A stretch of 64,000 nt of DNA from Rhizobium sp. Q54 (GTDB taxonomy: Bacteria; Pseudomonadota; Alphaproteobacteria; Micropepsales; Micropepsaceae), in NCBI GenBank assembly GCA_945882615.1, contig CAMCWK010000005.1:1-64000 (forward strand). The letters run 5' to 3'. The notes beneath the pieces are model-generated. The model had not been told where the DNA came from and made no database searches. It saw only the letters and a program-made list of their open reading frames with translations. The position numbers and the translations under genes were made by a program. Of the stretch, positions 1-8,046 are shown piece by piece (position 1 is the first letter of the stretch; the number at the start of each line of letters is the position of its first letter).

Positions 1-409
1 CCACCACTACAACACCGTCAGACCCCATTCATCGCTGGGATATCGACCGCCAGCGCCGCAGACTTTTGCGCCTCAGTCACACCATCTGGATGGAGCGCCA
101 GCAATGCAGTAGTCTCACTCACGCTGGTACAAAATATCCGGCAGGTCACGAGCTGATCTGGGTTTCTCCCACGGTTGCTAGAGAGTAGCTTCGGCACCAA
201 AAACTGTTGCGGCGTAGGTCTGATCGCCAGAGCACCAACCTGGGCAAGGTATCGGTTGCTAGAAGGTAGCTGGGGATGGAATTCTGCGGCTAAGTTCTTG
301 AACCGTACAGGGATATCAGTCGCAACATCACAGTATATCCACAGAGTGCCAGCAGGTTCTCGCGCGCGCTGTTGAAATACTGCGAGCCGAGTCCATCATT
401 CCTCTTCCA
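1..409. other. Intergenic / element-end DNA upstream of integrase
   Basis: No coding region can be supported here; the short open frames on both strands have no recognisable product. The stretch is less GC-rich than the rest of the window and holds an imperfect 19-bp direct repeat (172-190 and 253-271). Its position just 5' of an integrase suggests regulatory or recombination-site DNA of an integrated element, but no att core could be identified because the other end lies outside the window. Confidence 0.4.
172..271 (+). repeat. Imperfect 19-bp direct repeat pair upstream of integrase
   Basis: Copy one (172-190) and copy two (253-271) both begin CGGTTGCTAG and end TAGCT. They differ at two positions in the middle and start 81 bp apart. 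Direct repeats next to a tyrosine recombinase gene can be arm-type integrase or excisionase binding sites; that role is inference only. Confidence 0.45.
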
Positions 410-1429
410 ATGAGGAATGTCATGCCTGACAAATCGATTCTGGACTTTTCCGAACGAAATCCTGGCTGCCCTAACTGTTCGCTCCGCGAACTTGTAGAGC
501 TGTACTTCGCCGCTCCGGAGTTCCTCGACCTTCGTGAGAGTACAAAGTTTGATTACACCCGGGTTATCCGGTGGCTGCTAGCACAGGCTGGCGATGTACC
601 TGCTCGGATCATTGAAACCCGCCACATTTATGCCCTGCGTGACCTGGCATTCGCTGCTCGGAAGCGGCGCTTTGCCAATTATGTCGTCCAGGTAATCCGC
701 CTGCTCCTGCGTTGGGGAAGGGAGCGTAATCACGTCGACACCAACGTTGCCGAAGGCGTAAAATGCCTCAAACGGCCACCCGGTCCGCGCGCGAACCGAC
801 CGTGGAGCGACGCCGAGCGGAAAGCTGTTCTTGACGCTGCTCCCATCGAACTTCGTAGTGTCATTGCGCTCGGAATGTTCGCCGGACTACGTGAGGCGGA
901 TGCCTGTTCTCTCCCAAGTAGCGCGTACAACGGTGAACACATTCGTGTCATAGCTGCAAAGAACCAGGAAGAGTTGATTATTCGGGTGCATTATCAGCTT
1001 CGCGAAATCCTTGTGGAGGCCGCCCGTGAACGTACAGCAAAAGCCCACAGGCGATCGAGACGCCGCTCGAATGTCACTGATCCCGATACCCTAGTAGTCA
1101 CCTCAAGAGGGCGCACATGGATGCCATCCGGGTTTCGCGCCAGTTTCTTTAAATTGATCCGCGCCCTGGAGGTGAATGGGCTTGTGGACACAGGCTTAAC
1201 GTTTCACGGTCTCCGACACACTCTAGGCAAACTGGTTATGGAAGCAGGTGGGTCTAAAGAAGACATAGGGCTCATACTGGGCGATAGATCGCTGGCCATG
1301 GCGACGTTTTACAGCCGTGAATTCGAGAAGATGACCAGTACAGACGCAATGGTGAGAAGACTTGAATCCGTCGACATCAGAAAAGCCATAGGGCTGGCGG
1401 GCGCACTGCCCTTCAGCCTCAGCCAGTAG
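410..1429 (+). CDS. Tyrosine recombinase / phage-type integrase
   Basis: A 339-residue site-specific recombinase, probably the integrase of a mobile island that extends left of the window. The N-terminal half (about 25-125) fits a SAM-like core-binding domain. The catalytic half shows Arg161 (FAGLRE), a candidate Lys184, the HGLRH box with His266 and Arg269, and the nucleophile Tyr301 (ATFYSRE). The usual second His of the LGH motif is Asp292 (ILGDRS), a substitution tolerated in some family members. Two 60-base lines that I counted in the gene were 53% and 50% GC against 70% for a line in the T2SS operon, which supports foreign origin. The start is uncertain between 410 and the ATG at 422. 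Upstream direct repeats at 172 and 253 may be its binding sites. Confidence 0.88.
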   Translation: MRNVMPDKSILDFSERNPGCPNCSLRELVELYFAAPEFLDLRESTKFDYTRVIRWLLAQAGDVPARIIETRHIYALRDLAFAARKRRFANYVVQVIRLLLRWGRERNHVDTNVAEGVKCLKRPPGPRANRPWSDAERKAVLDAAPIELRSVIALGMFAGLREADACSLPSSAYNGEHIRVIAAKNQEELIIRVHYQLREILVEAARERTAKAHRRSRRRSNVTDPDTLVVTSRGRTWMPSGFRASFFKLIRALEVNGLVDTGLTFHGLRHTLGKLVMEAGGSKEDIGLILGDRSLAMATFYSREFEKMTSTDAMVRRLESVDIRKAIGLAGALPFSLSQ

Positions 1430-1477
1430 TTCGAGATCCGGTCAGAATAGCCATGAAAACTGCAGCGTAGAAAATTG

Positions 1478-1654
1478 ATGGTACTTTTTCTGGTACCCTC
1501 GCGGCACCAGACCCGCATCTGGGGCGGTATCCTGGCGGCTATGATCCTGTTCGTGGCGGTGGTGTCGCTGCTGAACCACCGCAAGTATTTCCATGCCCTG
1601 CCGGCCATCCTGGCAATGCTGGCGATTGCGCCCGCCTTGGCTGGACCGATGTGA
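1478..1654 (+). CDS. Small two-helix membrane ORF, possible gene remnant
   Basis: A 58-residue frame (ATG 1478, TGA 1652-1654) with two hydrophobic stretches separated by a basic NHRKYFH turn. It could be the 3' end of a larger membrane-protein gene cut by the neighbouring integration event, or a true small membrane protein. I do not recognise a family. No strong ribosome-binding site precedes the ATG. Base composition is closer to the chromosome on the right than to the integrase, so the element boundary may lie between 1430 and 1478. Confidence 0.4.
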   Translation: MVLFLVPSRHQTRIWGGILAAMILFVAVVSLLNHRKYFHALPAILAMLAIAPALAGPM

Positions 1655-1795
1655 GTGGCGGGTTCTGAAGACAGGCGAGGGCGAGGATATAGTCAGAAAC
1701 CGCGCTCCCAGACCCGGGAATTTTTCCCGAAAAGGCCTGTTTTAGGTTCTGGACATCAGCACTGTATAATATGAGTGCCTTTCTTACGGGTTCTC

Positions 1796-3106
1796 ATGTC
1801 GCTTCAGGTCCGGGTCCTGGGTTCGATCGCTGCGCTGCTTGTGCTGGCGCTTTTGTGCGGCGGCACCCTGTTGTTGCTGCATGCCAGGTCGGTGGCAGAG
1901 CTTGAAGTCCATACCGCCTTCCGGGGCGCGGAACGGTCGATCCGGGATACCTTGCAGGGCAATGTCGAACATACCGTCACGTTGCGCCAGGTGGTGGCCA
2001 GCTTCGAGGGGCAGCGTCATGTGCGCGCCGCGCTGGTCAATGAAAAAGGCAAGGTGATCGTGCAGTCGCGGATTGGACTTCAGAAAAGTCCCGCGCCGCG
2101 CTGGTTCGAAAATCTCATGACGCCGCCGCCAATGGCGTCGCGCATTCCCATCAACCTGCCGGGATTTCCCTGCGTGGTAGTCCTGACCAGTGATCCTGGC
2201 AACGAGATTGCGGAAGTCTGGGAAAATGCTCGCAACGCGTTTCTGACAATGCTGGCCTTTTGCGTGGCGACCATGGCGGTGGTCTCGCTGGCCTTCGCTT
2301 ACGCATTTGGCTTCCTGCGCCGGTTCCAGGCCGGCCTGCGGGACGTGGCGCAGGGGCGTTATGACGTGCGCCTTGATACCAAAGGAGCGCCCGAACTCGC
2401 AGCGCTGGCGCACGGCTTTAATCACATGACCGAGCAGCTGGCGGCATTTTCCGATAGCAACCAGCGGCTGGAGCGGCAGATTCAAAATCTCCAGGAAGAG
2501 GAGCGCGCCGGTATCGCGCGGGACCTGCATGACGAAGTGGGTTCTTATCTGTTCGCAATTCAGGTGGATGCCAGCACCGCCGCCAAGTCGGCGGATCCGC
2601 AGGTACGCGAACTGGGCGGCACGATCCGTGACGCCGTCCTGCATGTCCAGCGGCATGTGCGTGACATCCTGCGCCAGCTGCGGCCGGCCAATGATCTGGA
2701 ATTTGGGCTTCAGGCTGCGATCGCGGACTTGATTCTTTTCTGGTCGCGCCGCTATCCCGGCATTCACTTTGAAAGCGCCATAAGCCCCGGCCTGTCGCTT
2801 GACCGGCGCAGCGAGGAAGCCGCCTTTCGCATTGTGCGCGAAAGCCTCAGCAATGCGGTGCGTCACGGCGAACCGCGGGCGATCCGCATCGCCATCTTCG
2901 ACCAGGCCGATGGCGTTGAGGTGTGCGTCGAAGACGATGGCGGCGGTCTCAAGCAGTCGGATATGGGTCTGGGCCATATGGGACTGGCGGGCATGGAGAA
3001 TCGCGTCCGGGCGCTGAAGGGCCGGTTTACCGTGGAGAATCTGCAAGGGCAGGGCGTGCGGGTGCGGGCGGTATTGCCCCGGATGCGCGCGCTGGAGGAT
3101 GCATGA
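1796..3106 (+). CDS. NarX/DegS-type sensor histidine kinase
   Basis: Membrane sensor of a two-component system. The ATG at 1796 is preferred over an in-frame ATG at 1775 because the transmembrane helix then starts a few residues in. Order: TM helix (about 8-29), periplasmic sensor loop, second TM helix (about 146-172), HAMP linker, HisKA_3 dimerisation helix with the phospho-accepting His in GIARDLHDEVGS, then a HATPase_c domain with ESLSNAVRHGE (N box) and EDDGGGL (G box). HisKA_3 kinases pair with NarL-type regulators, and one follows immediately with a 4-bp ATGA overlap, so the two are translationally coupled. The periplasmic ligand cannot be read from sequence. Confidence 0.9.
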   Translation: MSLQVRVLGSIAALLVLALLCGGTLLLLHARSVAELEVHTAFRGAERSIRDTLQGNVEHTVTLRQVVASFEGQRHVRAALVNEKGKVIVQSRIGLQKSPAPRWFENLMTPPPMASRIPINLPGFPCVVVLTSDPGNEIAEVWENARNAFLTMLAFCVATMAVVSLAFAYAFGFLRRFQAGLRDVAQGRYDVRLDTKGAPELAALAHGFNHMTEQLAAFSDSNQRLERQIQNLQEEERAGIARDLHDEVGSYLFAIQVDASTAAKSADPQVRELGGTIRDAVLHVQRHVRDILRQLRPANDLEFGLQAAIADLILFWSRRYPGIHFESAISPGLSLDRRSEEAAFRIVRESLSNAVRHGEPRAIRIAIFDQADGVEVCVEDDGGGLKQSDMGLGHMGLAGMENRVRALKGRFTVENLQGQGVRVRAVLPRMRALEDA

Positions 3107-3732
3107 CCCGGATTCTGGTGGTTGATGACCATGCGATCGTGCGTTCGGGGGTTCGCCGGTTGCTGGCGGATCTGCGCGATCTGGAACTGCTGGAGGCTGC
3201 CAGCGGCGAGGAAGCGCTCGAGCAGGTGCGCGATGGCGACTTCGATCTTGTTATTCTCGACCTCAACCTGCCGGGTCTGGGGGGGCTGGAATTGCTGCGC
3301 CGGCTCCTGAAGTCCGGCCCAAACCTTTCGGTGCTGGTCTTTTCGCTGCACACCGAAGCCATCTATGCCAACCGCGCCATGGAAGCAGGGGCGCGCGGCT
3401 TTGTCAGCAAAAGCGCGGCGCCGGAAGAGTTCCTGGCGGCGGTGCAAACCGTTCTGGCGGGGGGCTCGGTGATCGAGCGCGATATTGCGAGCGAGATTGC
3501 AACCCAGGAAATCGGGGAGAATGCGTATCTGCGGCCCCTGACACAGCGCGATCTGGAAATCCTGCGACTTCTGGCGGCTGGTAACAGCCTCACCGAGATC
3601 GGGGAGGCGCTGGGCATTGCCTACAAAACCGTGGCCAACACGCTCAGCCGAATTAAAGAGAAGCTTGGGGTCACGCACACCGCTGATCTGATCCGGATCG
3701 CGATAGGCCGGGGTCTCGCCGATCTGAGCTAA
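3103..3732 (+). CDS. NarL/FixJ-family response regulator
   Basis: 209-residue DNA-binding response regulator, the partner of the kinase just upstream. The receiver domain has the acidic pair in VVDDH, phospho-acceptor Asp53 (LVILDLNLPG) and the conserved Lys in GFVSKSA. A LuxR-type helix-turn-helix occupies the C-terminus (about 145-205, LTQRDLEILRLLAAGNS and YKTVANTLSRIKEKL). The start is set by the ATGA overlap with the kinase; a longer in-frame extension is open upstream but would read through the kinase gene. Target genes are unknown, and no obvious palindromic operator stands out nearby. Confidence 0.93.
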   Translation: MTRILVVDDHAIVRSGVRRLLADLRDLELLEAASGEEALEQVRDGDFDLVILDLNLPGLGGLELLRRLLKSGPNLSVLVFSLHTEAIYANRAMEAGARGFVSKSAAPEEFLAAVQTVLAGGSVIERDIASEIATQEIGENAYLRPLTQRDLEILRLLAAGNSLTEIGEALGIAYKTVANTLSRIKEKLGVTHTADLIRIAIGRGLADLS

Positions 3733-3745
3733 CGGGAGACGATTG

Positions 3746-4213
3746 CTAGTTCGTTTTCACACATACCGATTCCAGCGTCAGAACGCCGGAATTCTCATCA
3801 TTGGCGTCCTTGGCGGCGCTCCATACCAGTTCACCGGGACGTGAATCCGGGAAGCTGAACAGAAAATGTTCCATGCTGGGTGTTTCGCTGCGCGCGACGA
3901 TCAGGTGCACGGAGCCGGCGCCGGCTTCATTCCCGATAATCTGGGCGCCTTCGGCGCGAAGGCTGCGCTGGTTCTGTTCACCCCAGTTCAACAGAATGTC
4001 GAATCCATCCGCATCGCGCCACAGGGCGATCGGCGTCTTCGGGGCGGCCTCCGGCTGTTCTGAAAGCAGCAACTGGGTGGCCCGCAAGCTTGCGGCGTCC
4101 AGCGTGCGCTCGGCTTGCTGCGACGCAAGATGGCCGCAGGCGGCGATGACTTCGGCGGCGGCAGGCGTGGCCGCGGCCAGAGAAAACGCAACGATCAGGC
4201 CAAAACGACGCAT
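3746..4213 (-). CDS. Exported protein of unknown function
   Basis: 155-residue secreted protein, convergent with the response regulator (13 bp between stop codons). It opens with a Sec signal peptide (MRRFGLIVAF... ending PAAAE). The mature part contains two Cys (AACGH near the start and VCVKT at the end), which could form a disulfide. No family is recognised. The ATG at 4213 is chosen because the signal peptide begins there. A GTGACAG element (CTGTCAC on its own strand) abuts the start and another lies 34 bp further upstream; this spacing does not fit a PhoB box. Confidence 0.7.
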   Translation of the reverse strand: MRRFGLIVAFSLAAATPAAAEVIAACGHLASQQAERTLDAASLRATQLLLSEQPEAAPKTPIALWRDADGFDILLNWGEQNQRSLRAEGAQIIGNEAGAGSVHLIVARSETPSMEHFLFSFPDSRPGELVWSAAKDANDENSGVLTLESVCVKTN

Positions 4214-4388
4214 TGTGACAGTCCTCTTCAAAATGGCGGCAGGGAATTGTGACAGTGCAAATTTCCGCACCCACGATATTTTATCGGTAGTTTGTTACAC
4301 TGATATGACGACGCTGTTATTTTTTCACGGCGCTGCTATATTTGCTTCGGTTTCGGTGCGTTCTTTCAAGCCCAACAGGAGATTTGAT

Positions 4389-4775
4389 ATGGCTGGCATC
4401 AGAGTTGTGGCGTTTTCGACGGCAGTGGCGGTGTTGATGCTGATCCCGCAAGTGGGCAGCGCCCAGACATTGTTCCCGCAAGCTGACGCCGCTGCGGGAG
4501 AAAGTAATCTCGGCTATCAGGCGATCCGCAGCCAGGACTGGGCCACGGCCGAACGGCAATTGCTGGCTGGTCTTCAGAAGAACCCCAGCAACGTTTTCCG
4601 TCAGTTGAACCTGGCCTGGGTCTATGCCCAGACCGGGCGCAAGTCCGAGGCGGCCGCGATCTATGAAAAAGTTCTGAAGGGCGATGAAAACCGTGTCGCC
4701 GCTCTTGCCTCGCGTGAAGGCGTGCCGGTGAAGAAGCTCGCCGAACGCGGTTTGTCGCTTTTGGAAAATCAGTAG
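4389..4775 (+). CDS. Exported TPR-repeat protein
   Basis: 128-residue periplasmic protein: signal peptide ending VGSAQ, then about two tetratricopeptide repeats (ESNLGYQAIRSQDWATAERQ and the QLNLAWVYAQTGRKSEAAA helices). TPRs mediate protein-protein contacts, so this may be a small scaffold or adaptor; nothing shows the partner. A run of GTTAC and GTTAT cores 22 bp apart (4294 and 4316) lies upstream and resembles a degenerate PhoB box. Two hairpins follow the stop codon. Confidence 0.8.
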   Translation: MAGIRVVAFSTAVAVLMLIPQVGSAQTLFPQADAAAGESNLGYQAIRSQDWATAERQLLAGLQKNPSNVFRQLNLAWVYAQTGRKSEAAAIYEKVLKGDENRVAALASREGVPVKKLAERGLSLLENQ

Positions 4776-4796
4776 CCGCGAATTCTTGCGAGAATT

Positions 4797-4821
4797 GGAT
4801 CAGCAGCAGAGCTGCTGATCC
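4797..4821 (+). terminator. Strong 11-bp hairpin after the TPR gene
   Basis: Perfect inverted repeat GGATCAGCAGC / GCTGCTGATCC with a 3-base AGA loop, directly after a smaller AATTCT/AGAATT hairpin. No T-tract follows, so it may be an mRNA-stabilising or Rho-assisted element rather than a classical intrinsic terminator. Confidence 0.6.
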
Positions 4822-4937
4822 TCCTCGCCCCGCGCATCGTGCTGTCACAATAGCTTCGCAGAACCGGGCCTGACTATTAACCGGGCTGATACCATCCCCC
4901 ATTAGCCTCTCGCGCAAACCGAAAATGGGGTGCGCGC

Positions 4938-6152
4938 GTGTCGGGTCTGCAAGATGTTGAAACCAGCTGCGATCAGTTGACCGCGGGTATGCTGGCGACA
5001 CGCACGGAGTCTCTCAGCGAGCGCACCACCTGCGGGGAAGCGTTCGACTGGTTCGTCTCCCATCCCGATGTCAGCGCGGCCGCGATTGTTGACAGCCAGA
5101 GCGGCGCAATACTTGGCCTGATCAACCGGTTCATTTTCTTCGCCCGCTATGCGCGCCAGTTTGTGCCCGAACTGTTCCGCCGCAAACCCATTCTTAACCT
5201 CGCCAATCCCGCGCCCCTGATCGTGGACCAGGAGGTGCTGATCGCGGATCTGGGCGCCACCTTGCTGATGGAAAACCCGGATGCGCTGTTTGAATGTTTT
5301 GTGGTCACGCGGCGGGGCCGTTATCTGGGAATCGGGACCGGGGCGGCACTGCTGCGCGACAAGGTGCGCCTGTTGCAGGCGCGCGAGCAGGCCTTGTCAC
5401 GGGCCCTGACAGCGGAGAAGAGCGCCAATTCCGCCAAGAGCGATTTTCTTGCCCTGATGAGCCACGAGCTGCGCACGCCCTTGAATGCGATCATCGGCTT
5501 TTCCGAAGTGTTGGGCACCGAAATGCTGGGGCCGCTGGGCAATCCGCGCTACCGGGAATATGCCAATGATGTGCATGGCGCGGGCCGCCACCTGCTGGCG
5601 CTGATCAACGATATCCTGGACCTTTCCAAGGCCGCAGCGGGGAAATTCGATCTGCAGTGCGAGGAGATCGCCCCGGCCGATATCGTGGCCGAATGTCTCA
5701 AACTCATGCGCGGCAAGGCCCATGAAGGAAAATTGCGGCTGCACAGCGATCTGGCGCTGGGCCTGCCCAGCCTTTGCGTGGACCGGCTGCGGTTCAAGCA
5801 GGTTCTGCTCAACCTCATTTCCAATGCCGTCAAGTTTACGCCGCCAGGCGGACATGTTCACATCATGGCGGGCCAGCAAGACGATGGACATTTTGTCCTG
5901 ACGGTCCGCGATACCGGCATCGGCATGTCACAGGAGCAGATTCCCGTGGCGCTGGAACCGTTCCGCCAGGTCGCATCACCCTTTGCCCGCAACATCGAAG
6001 GCACCGGCCTGGGGCTTGCGCTGGTGAAATCCCTCGTCGAGTGCCATGACGGTATCCTGGAAATCCACAGCGAACTCCATAAGGGCACTGCGGTGAAGGT
6101 GATCCTTCCGCCCCAGCGCACCATATGCCGACGCACCGCCCTGTCGGCCTAG
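4938..6152 (+). CDS. Soluble hybrid-sensing histidine kinase with CBS-like N-terminus
   Basis: 404-residue histidine kinase starting at a GTG. Residues about 20-135 look like a CBS-pair-type ligand-sensing region (AAIVDSQSGAILGLINR and CFVVTRRGRYLGIGT). A short coiled linker follows, then HisKA with His176 in SHELRTPLNAIIGFSEV and a HATPase_c domain (LLNLISNAVKFTPPGG; DTGIGM; GTGLGLALV). No transmembrane segment is evident, so it should sense a cytoplasmic signal such as a nucleotide. No response regulator is adjacent, making it an orphan that must signal to a partner elsewhere. Its stop overlaps the convergent lysine-rich gene by 4 bp. Confidence 0.85.
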   Translation: MSGLQDVETSCDQLTAGMLATRTESLSERTTCGEAFDWFVSHPDVSAAAIVDSQSGAILGLINRFIFFARYARQFVPELFRRKPILNLANPAPLIVDQEVLIADLGATLLMENPDALFECFVVTRRGRYLGIGTGAALLRDKVRLLQAREQALSRALTAEKSANSAKSDFLALMSHELRTPLNAIIGFSEVLGTEMLGPLGNPRYREYANDVHGAGRHLLALINDILDLSKAAAGKFDLQCEEIAPADIVAECLKLMRGKAHEGKLRLHSDLALGLPSLCVDRLRFKQVLLNLISNAVKFTPPGGHVHIMAGQQDDGHFVLTVRDTGIGMSQEQIPVALEPFRQVASPFARNIEGTGLGLALVKSLVECHDGILEIHSELHKGTAVKVILPPQRTICRRTALSA

Positions 6153-6391
6153 GGCAAGACCGCCAGCGGTACGGGTGAACTTGCCTTCGCCTTGCGCCTT
6201 GCCTTCTTGGCTGGGCGCGGGCTGGAGGCCGCCGGCTTCTTGACCGATTTCTTCCCCGCGTCCGAACGCTTGGCCTTTGAGGACTTCTTGCGCTTCTTTT
6301 CCTTGCGCGGCGGCTTGCCCGACACTGTCGCGGCAATCGCGTCTTCGAGCGCCTGGACGCGCGCAACCAGTTTGTCCCACTTCTTTCCCAT
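6149..6391 (-). CDS. Lysine/alanine-rich basic small protein
   Basis: 80-residue protein with an ordinary N-terminal helix (KKWDKLVARVQALEDAI) followed by a long Lys/Arg/Ala/Ser/Pro-rich tail of histone H1-like composition. Such tails usually bind DNA or RNA electrostatically; the exact role is unknown. Convergent with the orphan kinase, whose last codons it overlaps by 4 bp. A cold-shock fusion protein at 44.5 kb ends in a similar tail. Confidence 0.7.
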   Translation of the reverse strand: MGKKWDKLVARVQALEDAIAATVSGKPPRKEKKRKKSSKAKRSDAGKKSVKKPAASSPRPAKKARRKAKASSPVPLAVLP

Positions 6392-6409
6392 GGTCCTGTC
6401 TCCGGATTT

Positions 6410-6610
6410 CTATTTCGTGAATTGCTGTGTTTGAATGTCTATCGCTCGTTGGGCCGCGGCAACAGCATCGGTTCGCTGGCCATCCACTTCACCGTTTTGC
6501 GTGCACAGGCCCTTGATGCAGTTCGGGGGTTCGATTTCCCATTTCCATCGTTGTTCCCCCAGGCGATGAATCGAATAGAAAATTCCCCGATGTGGCGCAT
6601 CCTTACTCAC
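6410..6610 (-). CDS. Small conserved-looking hypothetical protein
   Basis: 66-residue protein with a GTG start preceded by AGGGGA at a 5-base spacing. The sequence is compact and protein-like (YSIHRLGEQRWKWEIEPP, then a GEVDGQRTDAVAAAQRAID stretch) and probably folds as a small single domain with two Cys (NCIKGLC). It lies in the same orientation just upstream of the lysine-rich gene, 18 bp apart, and may be co-transcribed with it. No function can be assigned. Confidence 0.6.
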   Translation of the reverse strand: MSKDAPHRGIFYSIHRLGEQRWKWEIEPPNCIKGLCTQNGEVDGQRTDAVAAAQRAIDIQTQQFTK

Positions 6611-6719
6611 GTCGATCCCCTGTCCGGCCTTTGAAGGCCAACCCTAGCAGAAGAGTTGGGAACAAGAAGCTGGGAGAAATCGTCTTGAAACTGTCACACA
6701 ACTGAAATGTTTCTTGCGC

Positions 6720-7703
6720 TCACCGCGCCGCACGGTCCCGCAACTCCGGATATGATGATTTCTGTGGGGCCGGATCGGCTTTCCAGATTTTCCCCAGCAG
6801 TGTCCTGAACGATTTGAGCAACGGGCCGCGATCAGGAGGGGGGCAGGCCGCGATCCTTGCTTCGAGCGTTTCGATGGCAGCGAGCGACCTGCGGAGGCGA
6901 TCGTGATAGCCGGTTCTTTGCAGCAGCAGGATGCAAAGGAAGAACGGTGCGCCCAGCACTTCCATCAGGCGCGTGACACCTGCGGGGTCCGACCGATCCG
7001 TATTCTCTGTGGTAAGCGCCTGGACAAGACGGATAGTTGCGGCGGCCAGGCGCCGCGCCGACGCCATCTCTTCTTCGCTTGCGACATTCAGAAGAGAACT
7101 GCTCTCAATTGCCGACAAGACGACGCTCAGGGTGTTAAACAGGCGATAATGTGCCTCGCTGGCTGTTTCGGTTGTATAACCAAGAGCTTCGCCTGCCTCA
7201 TGCAGTGTCCTGTAGAATTCTTCCGTCTCGGCACGCTGTCCAGCCGTGAATGAACCACTCAGCGTCATCACGGTTCTCAAGAGCACTTCCTCGGCCCGAT
7301 TTCGGACGGGTGTCTGAGGCCATGTTTCCGCGCCAGGCCTTCCTTCTGAGGCCGCGCCGCGCAACTGCCAGCTCTTGGGTCTTTTGGATCGCTGTAGCCA
7401 TGCGCGCCGGACTTTGGACAACGGGACGGGATAGCCACTGAGCCACAAAACCAGGGCGGCGACAGAATGCCGGCCATGCCGCGCCAGAAGGTCATGAACG
7501 CACTGCGCCTGGGTGACGATATTCTCTTCTCTCCAGTAGTAGGTCTTGCCTTTCGAAGGGCCAAGCCCGCGATTGAGCAGCGGCGGCAAAAGACCCTCTT
7601 TGCGCCAGTCGCTCAACTGCGCGAGCGAGACATGCCTGCCGCCTTTCTCGAGCGCCTGTATCAACTGGCGCTCGGACGTCGTTGTGTCCGCCCTGAACTT
7701 CAT
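6720..7703 (-). CDS. MerR-like helix-turn-helix protein, function unknown
   Basis: 327-residue cytoplasmic protein. The first 70 residues look like a MerR-type winged helix (LAQLSDWRKEGLLPP, then a TYYWREENIVTQAQ wing and helix). The remaining helical region, rich in Leu/Ala/Arg, has no recognised effector domain; one segment (APFFLCILLLQRTG) is hydrophobic but short. The ATG at 7703 is chosen because longer in-frame starts (7739, 7811) would read into the PhoB-box region. It is divergent from the PhoB-controlled lipoprotein, so it may share that intergenic control region. Confidence 0.65.
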   Translation of the reverse strand: MKFRADTTTSERQLIQALEKGGRHVSLAQLSDWRKEGLLPPLLNRGLGPSKGKTYYWREENIVTQAQCVHDLLARHGRHSVAALVLWLSGYPVPLSKVRRAWLQRSKRPKSWQLRGAASEGRPGAETWPQTPVRNRAEEVLLRTVMTLSGSFTAGQRAETEEFYRTLHEAGEALGYTTETASEAHYRLFNTLSVVLSAIESSSLLNVASEEEMASARRLAAATIRLVQALTTENTDRSDPAGVTRLMEVLGAPFFLCILLLQRTGYHDRLRRSLAAIETLEARIAACPPPDRGPLLKSFRTLLGKIWKADPAPQKSSYPELRDRAAR

Positions 7704-7814
7704 TACTGGAACGCCTGCTGACGGCTGATGCCCACACATGACTGTGAGGCTGGTATGTGACCAACGCATCCATCTGGTACGTCTGCCTGCCGCGGACGCA
7801 AGTCTCCGCAATCG

Positions 7815-7847
7815 TATTCATAAAAATTTCACGCAGCTGTCATGGAG
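7815..7847 (+). promoter_or_regulatory. Putative PhoB box, distal, upstream of lipoprotein
   Basis: Three cores in exact 11-bp register: TTCAT at 7817, TTCAC at 7828 and GTCAT at 7839, within an AT-rich stretch. This fits tandem 11-bp PhoB half-sites. About 200 bp upstream of the lipoprotein start, on the same strand as that gene. Confidence 0.6.
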
Positions 7848-7902
7848 CGCGGATGATCGGCCGCGACCGGATGACGCGAGCGGAAATGTGCAAAGCGTCG
7901 GT

Positions 7903-7942
7903 GTTACATAAATTTGTCATACGACATTTGCAGACCTGTCAC
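7903..7942 (+). promoter_or_regulatory. Putative PhoB box, proximal, upstream of lipoprotein
   Basis: Cores TACAT (7905), GTCAT (7916) and GTCAC (7938) lie in 11-bp register; the unit at 7927 is degenerate. About 105 bp upstream of the lipoprotein ATG. Together with 7815-7847 it makes a double PhoB site, expected of a strongly phosphate-starvation-induced promoter. Confidence 0.68.
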
Positions 7943-8046
7943 GGTCTCCTCCTAAGAAGCGTCAAGGGCAGGCGGGGGTGAGGGCCGATATGGTCATCTG
8001 AATTTCCGCGTGCGCGCAATCATACAGCCACGGTGGGAGTTTTTTT

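Noticed and set aside
1-1775. Prophage at the left end
   Set aside because: Only an integrase is visible; no phage structural, replication or lysis gene is within the window.
1784-3046. A 420-codon minus-strand frame opposite the sensor kinase
   Set aside because: The sense gene has HAMP, HisKA_3 and HATPase motifs; the antisense frame has none.
4213-4255. Two GTGACAG elements ahead of the 3746-4213 gene as a PhoB box
   Set aside because: They are 34 bp apart, out of 11-bp register, and one abuts the start codon.
4842-4852. Isolated CTGTCACAATA upstream of the orphan kinase as a PhoB box
   Set aside because: No second core at 11 or 22 bp; a single half-site is expected by chance.
6680-6712. 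CTGTCACACAA near 6691 as a PhoB box
   Set aside because: Only one good core, with weak GTCTT and GAAAT neighbours, and no gene in the right orientation downstream.
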